The translations under genes were made by a program, and so were the position numbers. DNA of 64,000 nt from Cryptomeria japonica (lineage: Eukaryota > Streptophyta > Pinopsida > Cupressales > Cupressaceae). Shown piece after piece: positions 45,901-57,445 of this stretch; position 1 is the stretch's first letter, and each line of letters begins with the position of its first letter. The DNA lies in assembly GCF_030272615.1 (NCBI RefSeq), contig NC_081407.1:375017018-375081017 (forward strand), read 5' to 3'. Below the pieces are notes generated by a model. The model saw nothing but the letters and a program-made list of their open reading frames with translations, had not been told where the DNA came from and ran no database searches.

Positions 45901-47020
45901 GATAAATGATTAAGATATGGTTTATAGGTTAAGGAAAGCTTTGTATGGATTGAAGCAAGCTCCTAGAGCTTGGTATGCAAGACTGGACAAATATCTTTTG
46001 AAGCTTGGTTACACTAAAGGTAATGCTGACAACAACTTATATTTCAAAGTAACTAATGATGACATCTTGGTCATTGAAGTTTTTGTTGATGATATCATTT
46101 TTGGAGGAGAAGATGGATTGTGTAAAGACTTTGCTAATAAGATGTGGGAAGAATTTGAAATGTCTATGATTGGGGAGATAAAATTATTTTTAGGATTGCA
46201 GATTTCACAGACTGATAAAGGTATATTCATATGTCAAACAAAGTACTTGAAGAAACCACTGAAGAAATTTGGTATGGAAAACTCTAAACCGGTAAGTACT
46301 CCTATGACTACAATTGATAAATTGACATTGAAGGATGATTCAGCTCTTGTTAATCCAACAAGATACAAATATATGATTGGAGGTTTACTGTATTTGACAC
46401 AACCAAGACCTGATATAATGAATGCAGTATGTATTGTTTCAATATTTCAGAGTAATCCTAAAGAAAATCATGAATCAACAGTAAAAAGGATTTTCCGGTA
46501 TCTACAAGGCACAACAAATCTTGGTTTATGGTATCCTAAAGATAATTTTTTTGATTTATGTGCATACACCGATGCAAATTGGACAGGAGATGTAGATGAC
46601 AGAAAGAGCACCACTGGCGGAGCATTATTTCTTGGTAGCAGATTGATTTCATGGTTGAGCAAGAAGCAGAGTTGTACATCATTATCAACAACAAAATCAG
46701 AATATGTTGCAATAGCAACTAATTGTACTTAGGTATTATGGATTAAGAAAATGTTGAAGGACATAAAGGTAAAATGCAAAGAACCTATAATCATTTATTG
46801 TGATAATTCAAAAAAAATTGATATATCAAAGAATCTGGTATTTCACTCTAAGACTAAACATGTTTCTATCAAATATAATTTTCGAAAGAGAATGTTGAAG
46901 CAAAATAAGTAAGATTGGTTTATGTGAATACTAAAGAGAAGATTGCAGATATCTTTACTAAGCCTTTGCCTAAGGAAAATTTTCAATATCTCAGAGAGTA
47001 GCTTGGGGTAATAACCTCAC
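45901..47020 (+). pseudogene. Copia-3 RT second half and RNase H
   Basis: In frame after two stops: MVYRLRKALYGLKQAPRAWY, VIEVFVDDIIFGG (polymerase Asp pair, with Phe for the usual Tyr), GGLLYLTQPRPDIMNAV and RNase H with LISWLSKKQSCTSLSTTKSE. A stop at 46730 follows NCT where Gln is expected, and the remainder (VLWIKKMLKDIKV, YCDNSKKIDISKN) runs to a stop near 46910. The C-terminal tail is degraded. Confidence 0.92.
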
Positions 47021-47403
47021 CGATAGAGACTTAGATAGTTGAAGATTGACATCAAACCAACAGAAACTAATAGAGAAACATTTTTCTGGCTTTGATGAAG
47101 GAGAGCTACCTCACAGGGGGAGTAGTTGGCTATAGTAACTAGTTATATTAGTTGGTTAGTAGTTCTGGTATTTTTATTGCTTTGACATTTGATATCAAAG
47201 GGAGAGAGATATGTATGGAAAAACTTTGTATTTAGGAAACATTATCCTTGGGGAAGAGATTATTCATTGAGGGAGAGATATATACTCTCTGCATTTTGAT
47301 TTTGATTTCTGGTATTGATCTATTTTGGAGATTGTTTGTTTTTGGTTTTTGGCATTTTGTTTTTGACACTTAGATGTTTTTCCATCTTGTGTTGCCATCA
47401 ATG

Positions 47404-47417
47404 CCAAAGGGTGAGAT
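47404..47417 (+). other. Copia-3 polypurine tract
   Basis: CAAAGGGTGAGAT immediately before the 3' LTR. The matching tract in Copia-4 reads CAAAGGGGAAGAT. Confidence 0.8.
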
Positions 47418-48515
47418 TGTTGGAATTATGGATATGTTGCATTAGTTTTGTCATTGATATCAACACTTATCCTTCTGGAGATCTTTGGTTATGTTGAACT
47501 GGCACATTGTGCTCACTGGCAAGTTCAATGACTTATGCACAGTCATCGATATATTGTTCACTAGCAGGTTATATTGATCACCGACACTGAGGATGACTTG
47601 TTATCATCTGGAGATCATTTGATTATGTCGAAGACATGGTTTGGATACTTGGTTTTGGAATTATGGTTAATGGTCTAAACGAGTTGACATATTTGTTGTT
47701 ACCGACAAATTGGTCTAGGTTATGGACCGATATGCATTATCTATTCCAGATCAGCACGACACATTATGGAGATGATTTATTGATTGGATATTGTTGTAAA
47801 TGTACTGAGCCGACATGATGCATCACATCTTAACTTATTTGTAATTGATTTAATTGTAATATTCTTAGTGAGCTGACCTACACATTTGGTCTTAGGTTTT
47901 GTATATATGTAAGATCTCATTTGTGAGCTAAGCAACAATGTATATGTGAATAACGCATGTTATGTAAGGTTATGTAACATGGTATGTGCAAATATTGAAG
48001 ATCATAGAAGCAGACCATAGAGAAGGTTCAAGGAAGGTTTTCAAGGTGATTATCAGAGCTTAACTGGTACTGAATCCAGCATTGGAGATGCTACTTTGAG
48101 AAGTACACTATCATTCAATTTAACCATCCAATTGTAGTTAGTGTGACTCATATTTTGTGATTGAGCATCGAGCTCTAGGCGGTTGGACTTTCTGCATGTG
48201 TAGACCCCTTTTGGTATACACATACTATCTGTAGTAGTATCATCTGATTTTGAGTAAGGTTTCCCACTGTGGTTTTTCCTCTTACAGGGTTTCCACGTAC
48301 AAATCTCTGTGTTATGTGTTGTGGATTTTGTTTCTCTTTCTGTTTCATGTATTAAGTTTCACCGGTATTGATATTAACTGTTAATCTGTTAACCGACATT
48401 AAGTTTGGTTTACCAGTATTATGCATCAAGTTTGAGTAAGTTATAATTGGGTTGAAATTCATAGACAACTGATTCACCCACCCCCCCACTCTTAGTTTCC
48501 TTCTGGTTCTTGACA
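47418..48515 (+). repeat. Copia-3 3' LTR
   Basis: 1098 bp, TGTTGGAATT to TTCTTGACA, matching 41728-42832 with scattered substitutions. The terminal C-run is shorter than in the 5' LTR. Confidence 0.94.
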
Positions 48516-48520
48516 TTTAT
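48516..48520. repeat. Target-site duplication TTTAT, right of Copia-3
   Basis: Identical to 41723-41727. Confidence 0.93.
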
Positions 48521-48924
48521 TGAGTTGGACACAAACTTTATCTATGTTGTAGAGATATGATCTGATTTTTGAATTTGTGAAGTAATATAGTTGATAATGA
48601 TGATCTTTGACATGTAAATCAACTAAGCTATTATGTATGGTATAAAAATTTAGAATAGTTTCTTTTTGGTTCTAATATCTTACTGGTTTATGCTTGCTAT
48701 TGTGACTTCAATCTTTATGGTAACACAAGTGTGTGGTTTATCTTTGAAGGTGATCATTTGTTGTAAAGACAAAAATATGATGATGATGAAACTTATTTAT
48801 CCACCACTTTAATTAATTTTGTAGGTGACCCATGATCAAATTTTTTGTTTTTATAATTTTATTCAATAATATAGTTATGATTTTTTTCCATACTAATATT
48901 ATATACATCGATTTTGGTTGTTTC
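48521..48924. other. Short spacer, nothing recognised
   Basis: AT-rich sequence between Copia-3 and the Copia-4 LTR, without motifs. Confidence 0.5.
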
Positions 48925-51363
48925 TGTTGGTAGTAACAATGAAGGAATACTGAGAGGGGGGTGGGGGGGGTGAATAAGTCTTCACCGGATCTACTAACTT
49001 AACCACAAAAATATATATGATAAACTGCAACAATAGTAAAGATAAGCAAATTGAAGGCACAACACATAACACTAAGATTGTTGACGTGGAAAACCTAGTT
49101 AAGGGAAAAACCACAGTTGGAACCTATCCATAGTAAGATGATACTCTGCAGTACTATGTGTAAATGATACAATGAGGAATGCACATGCATTCAAGCACAC
49201 TACCTAGAGTTCACTGCTCAAATACAATGACCCGGAAGGCTACAACCCTCAGGGAAGTCTCGCTGACTTACAACAAGATTCAGACTACAATCCAGAAGAA
49301 ATGAACTGAAGGAGTAACATCTCAAAATGCCTGATTATAGTTCTGGTTAAGCACAAATGTCTTCTCAACAACGCCAATCTCTCCTCAGTCACAATGCCGA
49401 AGGATGAATCACTTGATCGCACATACACCACTCTATGATAATGCAGACACAACATTGACACTGAAATTTCATGACAATATCATCTATATAGATTGTAAAT
49501 TGGAAAATTGAACCCTAGTGACTCCCCACCTAAGAGAGTGAAAGGAAGTCACTAGGATGATTTTCACTTGGAGGAACTTTAAATTCAAAAGAGGGGCTTG
49601 AATCCACTAGATCCAAATCTAGGAGAGACAAGAATGTGAATTCCAAGTGGATTGCAAGGGTTGAAGTGTGTTTTGCCCTCTTTTGTAAATATGAAAGTTG
49701 ACTTGTTGACTATGTGGAACAAAAAGAGAGATTTGAATGAAATGAGGAGCTACCTGTTCGGGATTGCACTATAACTTTGGATCTGAGCTAATTAGGATGA
49801 TACGGATCTGCCTTGCAAATTTGGAGAAAAGTCGTTGGGACTATGGTGACAATGTACATGGTCCTCCACAAAATCCACGAAACGAAAAGGGTTCTTCTGT
49901 CTCTGCAAATGAAGCCCAAACCTGCAATTATAGTTGTGCACCTACAACCTACACACATAAAAGAGAGGAAAAGGGGTTGTGGATAGGGGTTTGCCTCAGT
50001 TAAACCTCGGTTGAGGAATCAACCTTGAAAGAAATTTATTGCAAATGCTTGAATGTAAACAATGGAAATGTACACCTTATAGATCTGCAACTTGTTGATG
50101 ATGATTGCTTTGCTTCTTGAATATAATCACAAGTGTTGCACGAAATAGCATATAATATGACAAAACTCTAACACACACACATTCTTGTGAATGAATATTG
50201 TAATATTGCTTCCATGGATGGATGAAGAAGACTTGAATGCTTGAATGCTTGATGATGTGTATCTTCGCCTATGCTTTCTTATGATCAAATTCACCTCCTC
50301 TAAATGAGGGAACTGAATGTCCTTTTATACATGCCTCAAGGATTAATTTTCAATCAACGAAGATCGACAAAGAAGAATTACAAACCTCGAGGTCGGATTA
50401 TGCATAGGGGACCGAGAAGACCCAATATAGGGCCACCCTAAGAGGTGGGGACATGGGGAGCCACACCCCTATCCTAGGGGGACATGGGTGCCACACCCTT
50501 GTCCTGCCCTATTTTGGGGCCCAAACAAGGTCCTGAGACTATCTCAGGGCTCAAACAAGAAGGGGTCAAGGGGTGAAAATGTAGAAAGAGGTCTTGGTCA
50601 GAAAGGAGGGTGTCATCACCAAAGTGAGGACTTCGAATATGGTTAAAATTGCAGGTGACACAATTTTATGACACTACATATACAAATCATCAACCTTGAC
50701 AATAAGGTCGGCTAAATCCTCAACTCATAATTACAAAATTACATCACACGATACAAAGATTGTCCACTAGATCAATATGATGATTTACACGAAATAACAT
50801 GGACCTAATTCAAATTCCCAAATGCTCAACTCCACCGAAAATCATGCCAAGAACAACCGCAATACGCTACACCACCAGAAAAACCACATAACACGAAGAA
50901 CATCACCGGTTCATGAAAACCACCAAAATTGCACAATGATCAATGTGGATCATAAAAAAAAATAAGACACAATTAGGAAACACCAGCAAGCATATTAGAA
51001 TCACCAGAAAAGACTGCACCAATATTACTTATCAAATCATCAATCAACATCTGAAAGCTCAAGAACATAACCAATTAGCAATTGTCACGAAGAAAGATCA
51101 CTTGCAAAGCACCAAATCACAATCTATCTGAAATAAAGATGCATAAGATCATCCCAAACATTATACCAAAATTTCAGCGCAAGATCTGATCACACCAGAA
51201 TATACTGGAGTACATACTAAACTCTGTAAAGCATCAATACAAAAATGCAAACTGGATCATAAGATCTTCCTAATTTGCAAACACAGGAGCAAATCACAAA
51301 AATATGTTGACATCAATGACAACAACATATCCTAGTAGCAACAATGTCCAACAATCTCCAACA
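48925..51363 (-). repeat. Copia-4 3' LTR, interrupted
   Basis: Begins TGTTGGTAGTAAC with a C-rich tract (GGGGGG on +) near 48955 and ends AATCTCCAACA before the polypurine tract. Removing the segment 49494-50678 leaves about 1250 bp, close to the size of the Copia-3 LTRs. Confidence 0.75.
49494..50678. mobile_element. Probable LTR-like insertion inside the Copia-4 LTR
   Basis: TG..CA bounded (TGTAAATTGG to GACACTACA), about 1185 bp, with no open frame of a known family. Flanking 5-mers TAGAT and TATAC do not match fully, so the ends are approximate. 49770-49860 resembles part of the solo LTR 20847-22480 (AACTTTGG, AAATTTGG, GAAAAGT and GGGAC landmarks in the same order), suggesting a related family. 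Confidence 0.5.
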
Positions 51364-51377
51364 ATCTTCCCCTTTGG
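51364..51377 (-). other. Copia-4 polypurine tract
   Basis: ATCTTCCCCTTTGG on +, CCAAAGGGGAAGAT on the coding strand, adjoining the LTR start. Confidence 0.82.
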
Positions 51378-51687
51378 CATTGATGGCAACATATGAATGT
51401 GAAAAATAATCAATGCAAAGAAAGAAGATATCTCCAACAAACTCCCCCTAATATCAAGACAAATAAAATAATTTTTCACATTATCTCTCTCCCCCTTTGA
51501 CAACAATGCCAAAGATCTCAAAATAGAAAACTAAACTCTCTCTCCTCCTTTAGAATATGAAACATGAATCTCAAGAATCTTTCCTCCTAAAACACAGACT
51601 ACTCCACCAAAGGAGCAACACCAACTCAGTAATCCAGATAAAAAGATAAGGCTCTGAAATCCATCAGATTGATGCAACTCAATGCAT

Positions 51688-52507
51688 CTAGTTATCACCA
51701 GGAGGGGTGGATACCCCTAACTTGTTTCTCAAATAGACAAATGTATCCGCAGATAAAGGCTTAGTGAAAATATCAGCTATTTGATCCTTTGTAGATACAT
51801 ACTCCAACTTCACTTTCTCTTCACTGACTTGCTCTCTCAAGTAATGATATTTGATTGCCACATGCTTAGTCTTTGAATGTTGCACTAGATTCTTTGACAT
51901 TTTAATAGCACTAGAATTATCATAGTATATGATAGTAGGCTCATCATAGATAACTCTGATATCCTTCAACATTTGCCTCATCCAAACTACCTGAGTACAG
52001 TTACTATCAACAATAATGTACTCAGATTCAACTGTAGATAAGGACACTGAATCTTGTTTCTTAATAGCCCATGAAACCATTTTCTTTCCCAAAAATAATG
52101 CTCCACTGGTAGTGCTCTTCCGATCATCAACATCACCAACCCAATCAACATCAGTGTCAACACATAGCATGAAATCATCATTCCTTGGATACCACAAACC
52201 ATAATCTACAGTCCCCTTCAAGTATCTGAATATCCTCTTAACAACAGTGACATGAATCTCTTTCAGATCAACTTGATATCTAGCAGCCATGCACACAACA
52301 TGCATAATTTTTGGTCTAGTCTGAGTAAGATATACCAATCCACCAACCATAGATCTATACAAACTCTAATTATCTTTTGGAGATTCATCATTCTTAGACA
52401 ATTTATAGCCAGTCACCATAGGAGTTCCACCCATTTTGGAGTCATCTAACCCAAACTTCTCTAGAAATCACTTCACATACTTAGTTTGTGATATAGATAT
52501 ACCTTTT
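51688..52507 (-). pseudogene. Copia-4 RT end and RNase H
   Basis: A 224-codon open frame (51688-52362) covers MVGGLVYLTQTRPKIMHVV, RIFRYLKGTVDYGLWYPRND, DVDDRKSTTSGALFLG, SLSTVESEYIIVDSNCTQ and YYDNSSAIKMSKN, and ends GVSTPPGDN-stop before the polypurine tract. Upstream of it, past a stop after ESPKDN, RT sequence continues (KFGLDDSKMGG) with another stop after TKYVK, until TE2 interrupts it. Close to the Copia-3 protein over its length. Confidence 0.9.
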
Positions 52508-52551
52508 GGGTCAATGCAAGAAGCTGAGTCCACTTTTTGGCCAAAAAGTGG
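52508..52551 (+). repeat. TE2 left terminus with 22-bp palindrome
   Basis: The terminal GGGTCAATGC is followed at 52530-52551 by a perfect 22-bp palindrome: CCACTTTTTGG and its reverse complement. The half AAAAAGTGGA corresponds to the AAAAGTGGAC found just inside the TE1 termini. Confidence 0.65.
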
Positions 52552-53359
52552 AAGTGTTTTCCCTGATTTTTAGATTTTGTCTCATTTGAGCTTAAATTTT
52601 GAAACACTTGGAGATTGAATCTTGGAAAAAGTTAGTAATATAAAAGTTAGCCCTTTGAGTGTAATTTCCAAATATGTAATTTATTTTAATACCCAAATAA
52701 TAAAAAATAACTTTTTGAATGAAGTTCTAAAAACTATGTTTTAAAAATCCCTGTTTCAAAACCATACCATGCATGTGTACGACCCACACTTTTTGACACA
52801 ATTAAAATTATTTTCTCAAACCGTTTTGGGAAATGGTTTGTAAGACACTGAAGATTGATGAGCATATTTTTGTGTATTTTTTTTTTTAAATATATATTTT
52901 TTAATTAATTTTTTAATGACCGTAATTATATTTTTAGAAATTTGTTGTAAACTTAACATTTTTTTAATTTTTATTTTTAAATAGAAAATATTTTTGTGTC
53001 GATTGATGACATATAATTTTTTTTTCAAAATTAATTTAAATAAAAAAGTTATTAAATTAACAAAATTAGTTAATATTTCAAGTTTTTGAACCCGATTTAA
53101 TATAAATTAAATGAAAAATAGTTAAAATAATCAATTTTTAAATAAATTTACATATTTAGAATCTAGACAGTATAATCTGAAATGAGTTTTAATTTCGTAT
53201 AAAAATTCTCTAATTACAGGCACGTAAACTATTTCAGAAGTTCATATTTGTGCTTTCGTTCATGGAGATTTGAATTTGCAGGTCCATGTCTTAGGTGTGC
53301 CCATCCGAGGCCTATCTCAAACCTAATCCCGAGGCAAGTGGCAGGTTGTGGAATCAACT
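52552..53359. other. TE2 AT-rich subterminal spacer
   Basis: Long A/T runs without motifs. A 70-codon Lys-rich minus frame (52816-53028) is composition-driven. Confidence 0.5.
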
Positions 53360-53455
53360 TCCACAGAACAGGCCCCCGTTTGCCCGTTTATAAAACAGGG
53401 GCCTGTTCCTTTTTTTAACCGTTGGATTTAGGAACGGATGGGGGCCCGTTCCTAA
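53360..53455. promoter_or_regulatory. TE2 left subterminal repeats (putative transposase sites)
   Basis: ACAGGCCCCCGTTTGCCCG, AACAGGGGCCTGTTCC (a dyad) and GAACGGATGGGGGCCCGTTCC (a second, gapped dyad) lie within 95 bp. Related motifs cluster again at 63705-63975. They occupy the position of the GCGTACACGC motifs in TE1. Confidence 0.6.
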
Positions 53456-55112
53456 ATAACCATTACTGTAAAAAAAAGGACAAATTTCATCAATTTACCA
53501 CACTATCATTGGAATCAGTACTAACAAACATTTTTTACAGCATTTGGCAGTACTTTTTAATCTTTTTTACACAAATTTTAGAAGAACTCAGTAAAAAGAT
53601 ATTATTTTTTGAAGAGGAGTTTGTAAAGATGGGTTCTAAGCAACGTCAAAAGAAACAAAGGAAGACAATGACAGTGGACGAAATTCAAGCACAAAGAGAG
53701 AAGGAGGCAAAATGCCAAAGAGATCGAAGATCACAACAATGACAATTAAATAACACTGAAGCATCTAGTTTAGTGCTCATTGTAGATGAGACCATTGAAG
53801 AGATCATGATGGACGCAAGAAATGTAGAACCAAACACGGGTATGACTGTTGATGCAAATGTTCATGTGGATGCGAATCCTAGTATATTTTTAAATCCCCA
53901 AGACTATGCTGCCAATCAAATTGCTGATTTAAATGAAGCTGGATATAAATTTAATACACCAATATGGAAAGAAATAAAAATTGAAAATATTACACCACCC
54001 TCTCTGAAAGAAAATGAATGTAATTTGTTTACTATTGATAGCAATGTGCTAGATAATCTTAACGGGTTAGTTTCTTGGAGACAAATCAGAACACATGCGA
54101 ACAGATTATATAAACAATTTTTTTATAATAAAAAGTTAGGATTTCAATGTTAATTAATGCTACAAGTAATAAAAATGTTAAAAATGCGTAAAGTCATGAA
54201 AAAGATAGGTATTTATGCAAAACCAAAAAAAAAGATGAATCATATAAGCAAGTTGTATCTGCTATTTCCAGTGCTATCGATTCTATCGGAAAAACAAGTC
54301 GATCTAAAGATAAGAATGCAACACGTAGAGTTATAACAACTGCTATAGTTGACAAAACAATTGCTAGTAAAAGAATGTTAAGTGATGTAAGTGGCTATTT
54401 AAACTTACATCATAGAACCCTGTCAAGAGTGGCCAAAAGAAGAGACACAATTTAAATCGATCCACTAAACCATTGTTGGAGTTTTAGTGGTAGACTTCAA
54501 AGGTCGGACATGAAATTGAATGATGAAAGTAAACAATTAATTGCAAAATTTTGGCATGATAACACTAGAGTTTCATCAAATGCTAGAGATGTTTTAAAGT
54601 TAAGGGTGGGATAAAAAATTCGTTATCCTCATCCAAAACATCTTCTTGACATGACTCAAACTAAATTCTTTAAAAAAATATAGTGATGAATCTGTGTTAA
54701 TGAATTTACGAATTAGTCAAAGATCATTTGAAAAATGCAAACCCTGGTATGTTAAAATCAATAAACAAAGAATACCTTGTTGTTGCAATACTCATGTTCA
54801 ATTTCGTTACTATTATGATGTTTTTCGATATATATGTTGTATGTTGCATGGTAATGATCTTGTGTAGGATTGTGGTGTTTATGTTCCACCTGAAACTATA
54901 AAAGATTTTATTGCAGCTTTATTTTGTAAACCACCTAATGAGAAATTATTTCTTTCGAGTTCATGCATTTATGACCTTTGCAATTTATGTGGGAACTATT
55001 CTTTGATAGGTGAATGTTTGCATGAACATGTTTCATCTGAGTTTGGACAAAAAATGGTTGATGTTAGGAGATTTAAAAATAAAATATAGAATACCCTCTA
55101 AAGGATGGAAAG

Positions 55113-55484
55113 ATGGGGAAACGTTTAGAATTGATTACAAAACAGAATAGTGTGAATGCATTTATCAATGAGTTTAAAAGTCATATTATTCCAAAATATG
55201 TGAAACATTTCCAACATGCTCGATGGCTTGATGGACAGTTTCACATATGCAAGAACACATTTCTAGTTGGAACAATAGTATCAGTTGTGGATTTTGCAGA
55301 AAATTATACTCTAAAACCACAAGAGGAAACTCAATCACAATACTACAACTCTGTGCAAGTGGCCATATTTGTGCACATTCTATATAGACATGACCATGAC
55401 AATACAGAAGATAACAATTTTTTTCTGAGGGAGTATCATTTCTATGTTAGTGATAATCGATTACACTCGTCAGAGTTTGTTTAG
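55113..55484 (+). pseudogene. TE2 transposase core, first acidic-residue block
   Basis: 123 codons: VNAFINEFKSHIIPKYVKHF, HARWLDGQFHICKNTFLVGT, then SVVDFAENYTLKPQEETQSQ, VFVHI-like VAIFVHILYRHD, and EYHFYVSDNRLHSSEFV before a stop. The order and spacing of motifs equal those in 16902-17282 of TE1. It is better preserved at DFAENY than the TE1 copy (DFDENY). Confidence 0.8.
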
Positions 55485-55487
55485 CAT

Positions 55488-55826
55488 TTGTTTGACACAT
55501 TTCATGATAATCTTAAGGAAAAAGAAATTGACATGAAACAACACATGATATGGTTAGATAACTACACTGGACAATTCAAAAATGCAAGAATGTTTTATTG
55601 GCTATGCAGAGTTCACAAGAAAACCAATGTCCAACATTTATGGAGTTTTTTTGAAGCGCGACATGGTAAAGGGGAACACAATGGAGCTGGTGCTAGTGTA
55701 AAAAGAGCTCTTGCTAGAGAACAATTGAAATTCGAGGATGCAGTGAAATTCAGAGTTGCTCGTGCAATTGTAGATTGGTGCAATTCAAAGTTGTCAAAAG
55801 GATCAACTGAGAACTCTGCAATTTGA
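55488..55826 (+). pseudogene. TE2 transposase core, second block
   Basis: Follows in frame after one stop codon. FHDNLKEKEIDMKQHMIWLD, then NYTGQFKNARMFYWLCRVH, VQHLWSFFEARHGKGEHNGA, SVKRALAREQLKFED and RAIVDWCNSKLSKG. Aligns with 17230-17530 of TE1. Substitutions WSDNC to WLDNY and HDGA to HNGA hit positions expected to be catalytic or nearby. Confidence 0.8.
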
Positions 55827-56191
55827 CGTTTCTTCTAGTTGGTAGAGGAAGATAGTATTCCTATTCGGCATGACTGTAATACCATCATTGGATCAGCTAA
55901 ATGACATTCATTTAAGAGTTCTAATTCAAACACATGGACTATATTCACAAGGGAGCTTGCTTGCTTTTATTAGTTTTGTGTTTCCGGAGATTGGGAATTT
56001 TGTGAGAATAAAGAATGGGTTGAAGAATGGCAACAAAGATCATTGACACCCATAAATGTAAATGATCTGCATGAAAGAACTGATGAAGATATGGATCATA
56101 TGTTTGCATCAAATGACTATGATCACATTTCAGATCTTATAAAACAAGGTAAAATTGTTTTTGAAATTTGTTTTGATTTATTAAATAGTTA

Positions 56192-56980
56192 TGTTTATGG
56201 TAAAAATGAAAACAACAATATTGAAAGACTAAATGAATTCAACCACAAAACCCTAGCCTAACAACAACAAAGATCCACCATAACATATGAAGATTACCTA
56301 AGACAGTGCAAATCAACAAAATCACAAAGATTATACCATCACATGTCCAATAGGGTTTGGATCTCCATTCTTCCTATCTCCATTGACCTTCTTTGGTATA
56401 TTTTCTCTCAGATTTTATGTGTGCACACAAGCTCAACAAAGAACAGAAATGTGGTTGCAAGTAGGCTTGATCGCATATGAAAATTTGAATGCTAATCCAG
56501 AGGATTAGAATGCGTAGTTGAGGAGGTTTGATAATTAAGGAAGCATCTTCTTATATAGAAGACACTATAAGAAAATGAAGGGATAAGATTGAGAAGTGTA
56601 AAAGATAAATGGTCGGCTAGGATTAGAGGGTAGGTAGAGGAAATAAGAAAATAATAAGATGGTAGGTAGTGTAAGAATTAAGAGATGAATGACATGTGTC
56701 ATAAGTAGAAAAGGCTAATGAATTAATTAAATAAATAAAGATTCATTTAGTTAATAGAGGAAGTGGGATCAATTAAATAAATGAAATATTTATTTAATTT
56801 AGGAGAAGGGTTATTTAAATAAATAAAAGTATTTATTTAAATGAGAAATAAAGCTAGAAATGGATAAATGAATTAATTAAATAAATAAAGATTTATTTAA
56901 TTAATAGAGGAATTAGGATAAAATAATTAAATAAATAAAAATATTTATTTAATTAGATAGGACAATTTTAGGTGTCTACA
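56192..56980 (-). mobile_element. Solo-LTR-like insertion in the TE2 transposase intron
   Basis: The right end TTTTAGGTGTCTACA reads TGTAGACACCTAAAA on the minus strand, a typical LTR start. A TATA-like TCTATATAAGAAG lies on the minus strand near 56550. The left end at TGTTTATGG is uncertain (flanks AGTTA and AGTAC match only 3 of 5). Inside are five or six copies of a TTAAATAAATAAA minisatellite (56715-56960). No open frame of a known family. Confidence 0.55.
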
Positions 56981-57445
56981 AGTACATATATGAAATCTTA
57001 CAGTGTATATTTTTGTTTTTATTTCTCATTAAATATTAAAATAAAATTGTTTTGTACACAGGACATGTCTATGCTGTTGTTGCACCAGAGGACAATGAAG
57101 AGGGGATAGAGTATTGGTCGGATTGATGTGTAGAGCCAAAACATAAGCTAACCACTCCTCGAGTAGATGATGATGGTTATGACTATCCAACATGATCTGT
57201 GGTTGTTGTTGGCACCTAGCTATGCAAATATCTAACAAGAAAGAATGGATTGCCCACATTTGAAGATTATGAATTAGAGAAGAAGATTATACATTACTCG
57301 CATTTGGTAGTGGCAAATAATATAAAATTGGATATATCGTGGAAAACCTGCTAATAAACAATTATGGATTCTTTCTATGGAAGACCACAAGACAATTATA
57401 GATGCTTTCAAAAATAGAGAGGATGCATATGGTATAACAGAATGA

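Larger units (their letters stand above)
41728..48515 (+). mobile_element. Copia-3: complete LTR retrotransposon, plus strand
   Basis: 6788 bp with 1.1-kb LTRs, primer site, polypurine tract, 5-bp duplication TTTAT and all copia domains on +. GAG, pol and RNase H are each cut by stops, and the protease DSG site is altered. LTR length and GAG layout resemble the longer-LTR copia groups, but I do not assign a lineage. The Copia-4 fragment and the solo LTR at 7116-8249 are of the same broad type. Confidence 0.96.
48925..52507 (-). mobile_element. Copia-4: 3' part of an LTR element, cut by TE2
   Basis: Minus-strand copia element with its 3' LTR (48925-51363, itself interrupted), a polypurine tract and RNase H/RT. 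Coding similarity stops at 52507 in the middle of a conserved RT segment (the KGIFISQTKYVK region), exactly where the TE2 end GGGTCAATGC begins. The 5' half should lie beyond the right end of TE2, outside the window. Related to Copia-3 in LTR ends and polypurine context. Confidence 0.88.
53629..57445 (+). pseudogene. TE2 transposase, broken
   Basis: ATG at 53629 gives MGSKQRQKKQRKTMTVDEIQ, a basic, likely nuclear-targeting N-terminus, then a stop near 53740. Next are 53773-54153 (VSWRQIRTHANRLYKQFF), KFWHDNTRVSSNARDVLK at about 54549-54603, RSFEKCKPWYVKINKQRIPC and CCNTHVQFRYYYDVF (about 54721-54825), and a Cys-rich CIYDLCNLCGNYSLIGECLH. The core has VVDFAENYTLKPQEETQSQ (55285-55340), WLDNYTGQFKNARMFYW (55552-55602) and ARHGKGEHNGAGASVKRAL (55656-55712), where Asn replaces the Asp of the TE1 HDGA motif. 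A probable intron (about 56148-57059) contains a solo LTR. The last exon reads GHVYAVVAPEDNEEG and ends YGITE-stop at 57445. Many stops and shifts show it is inactive. Confidence 0.78.
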
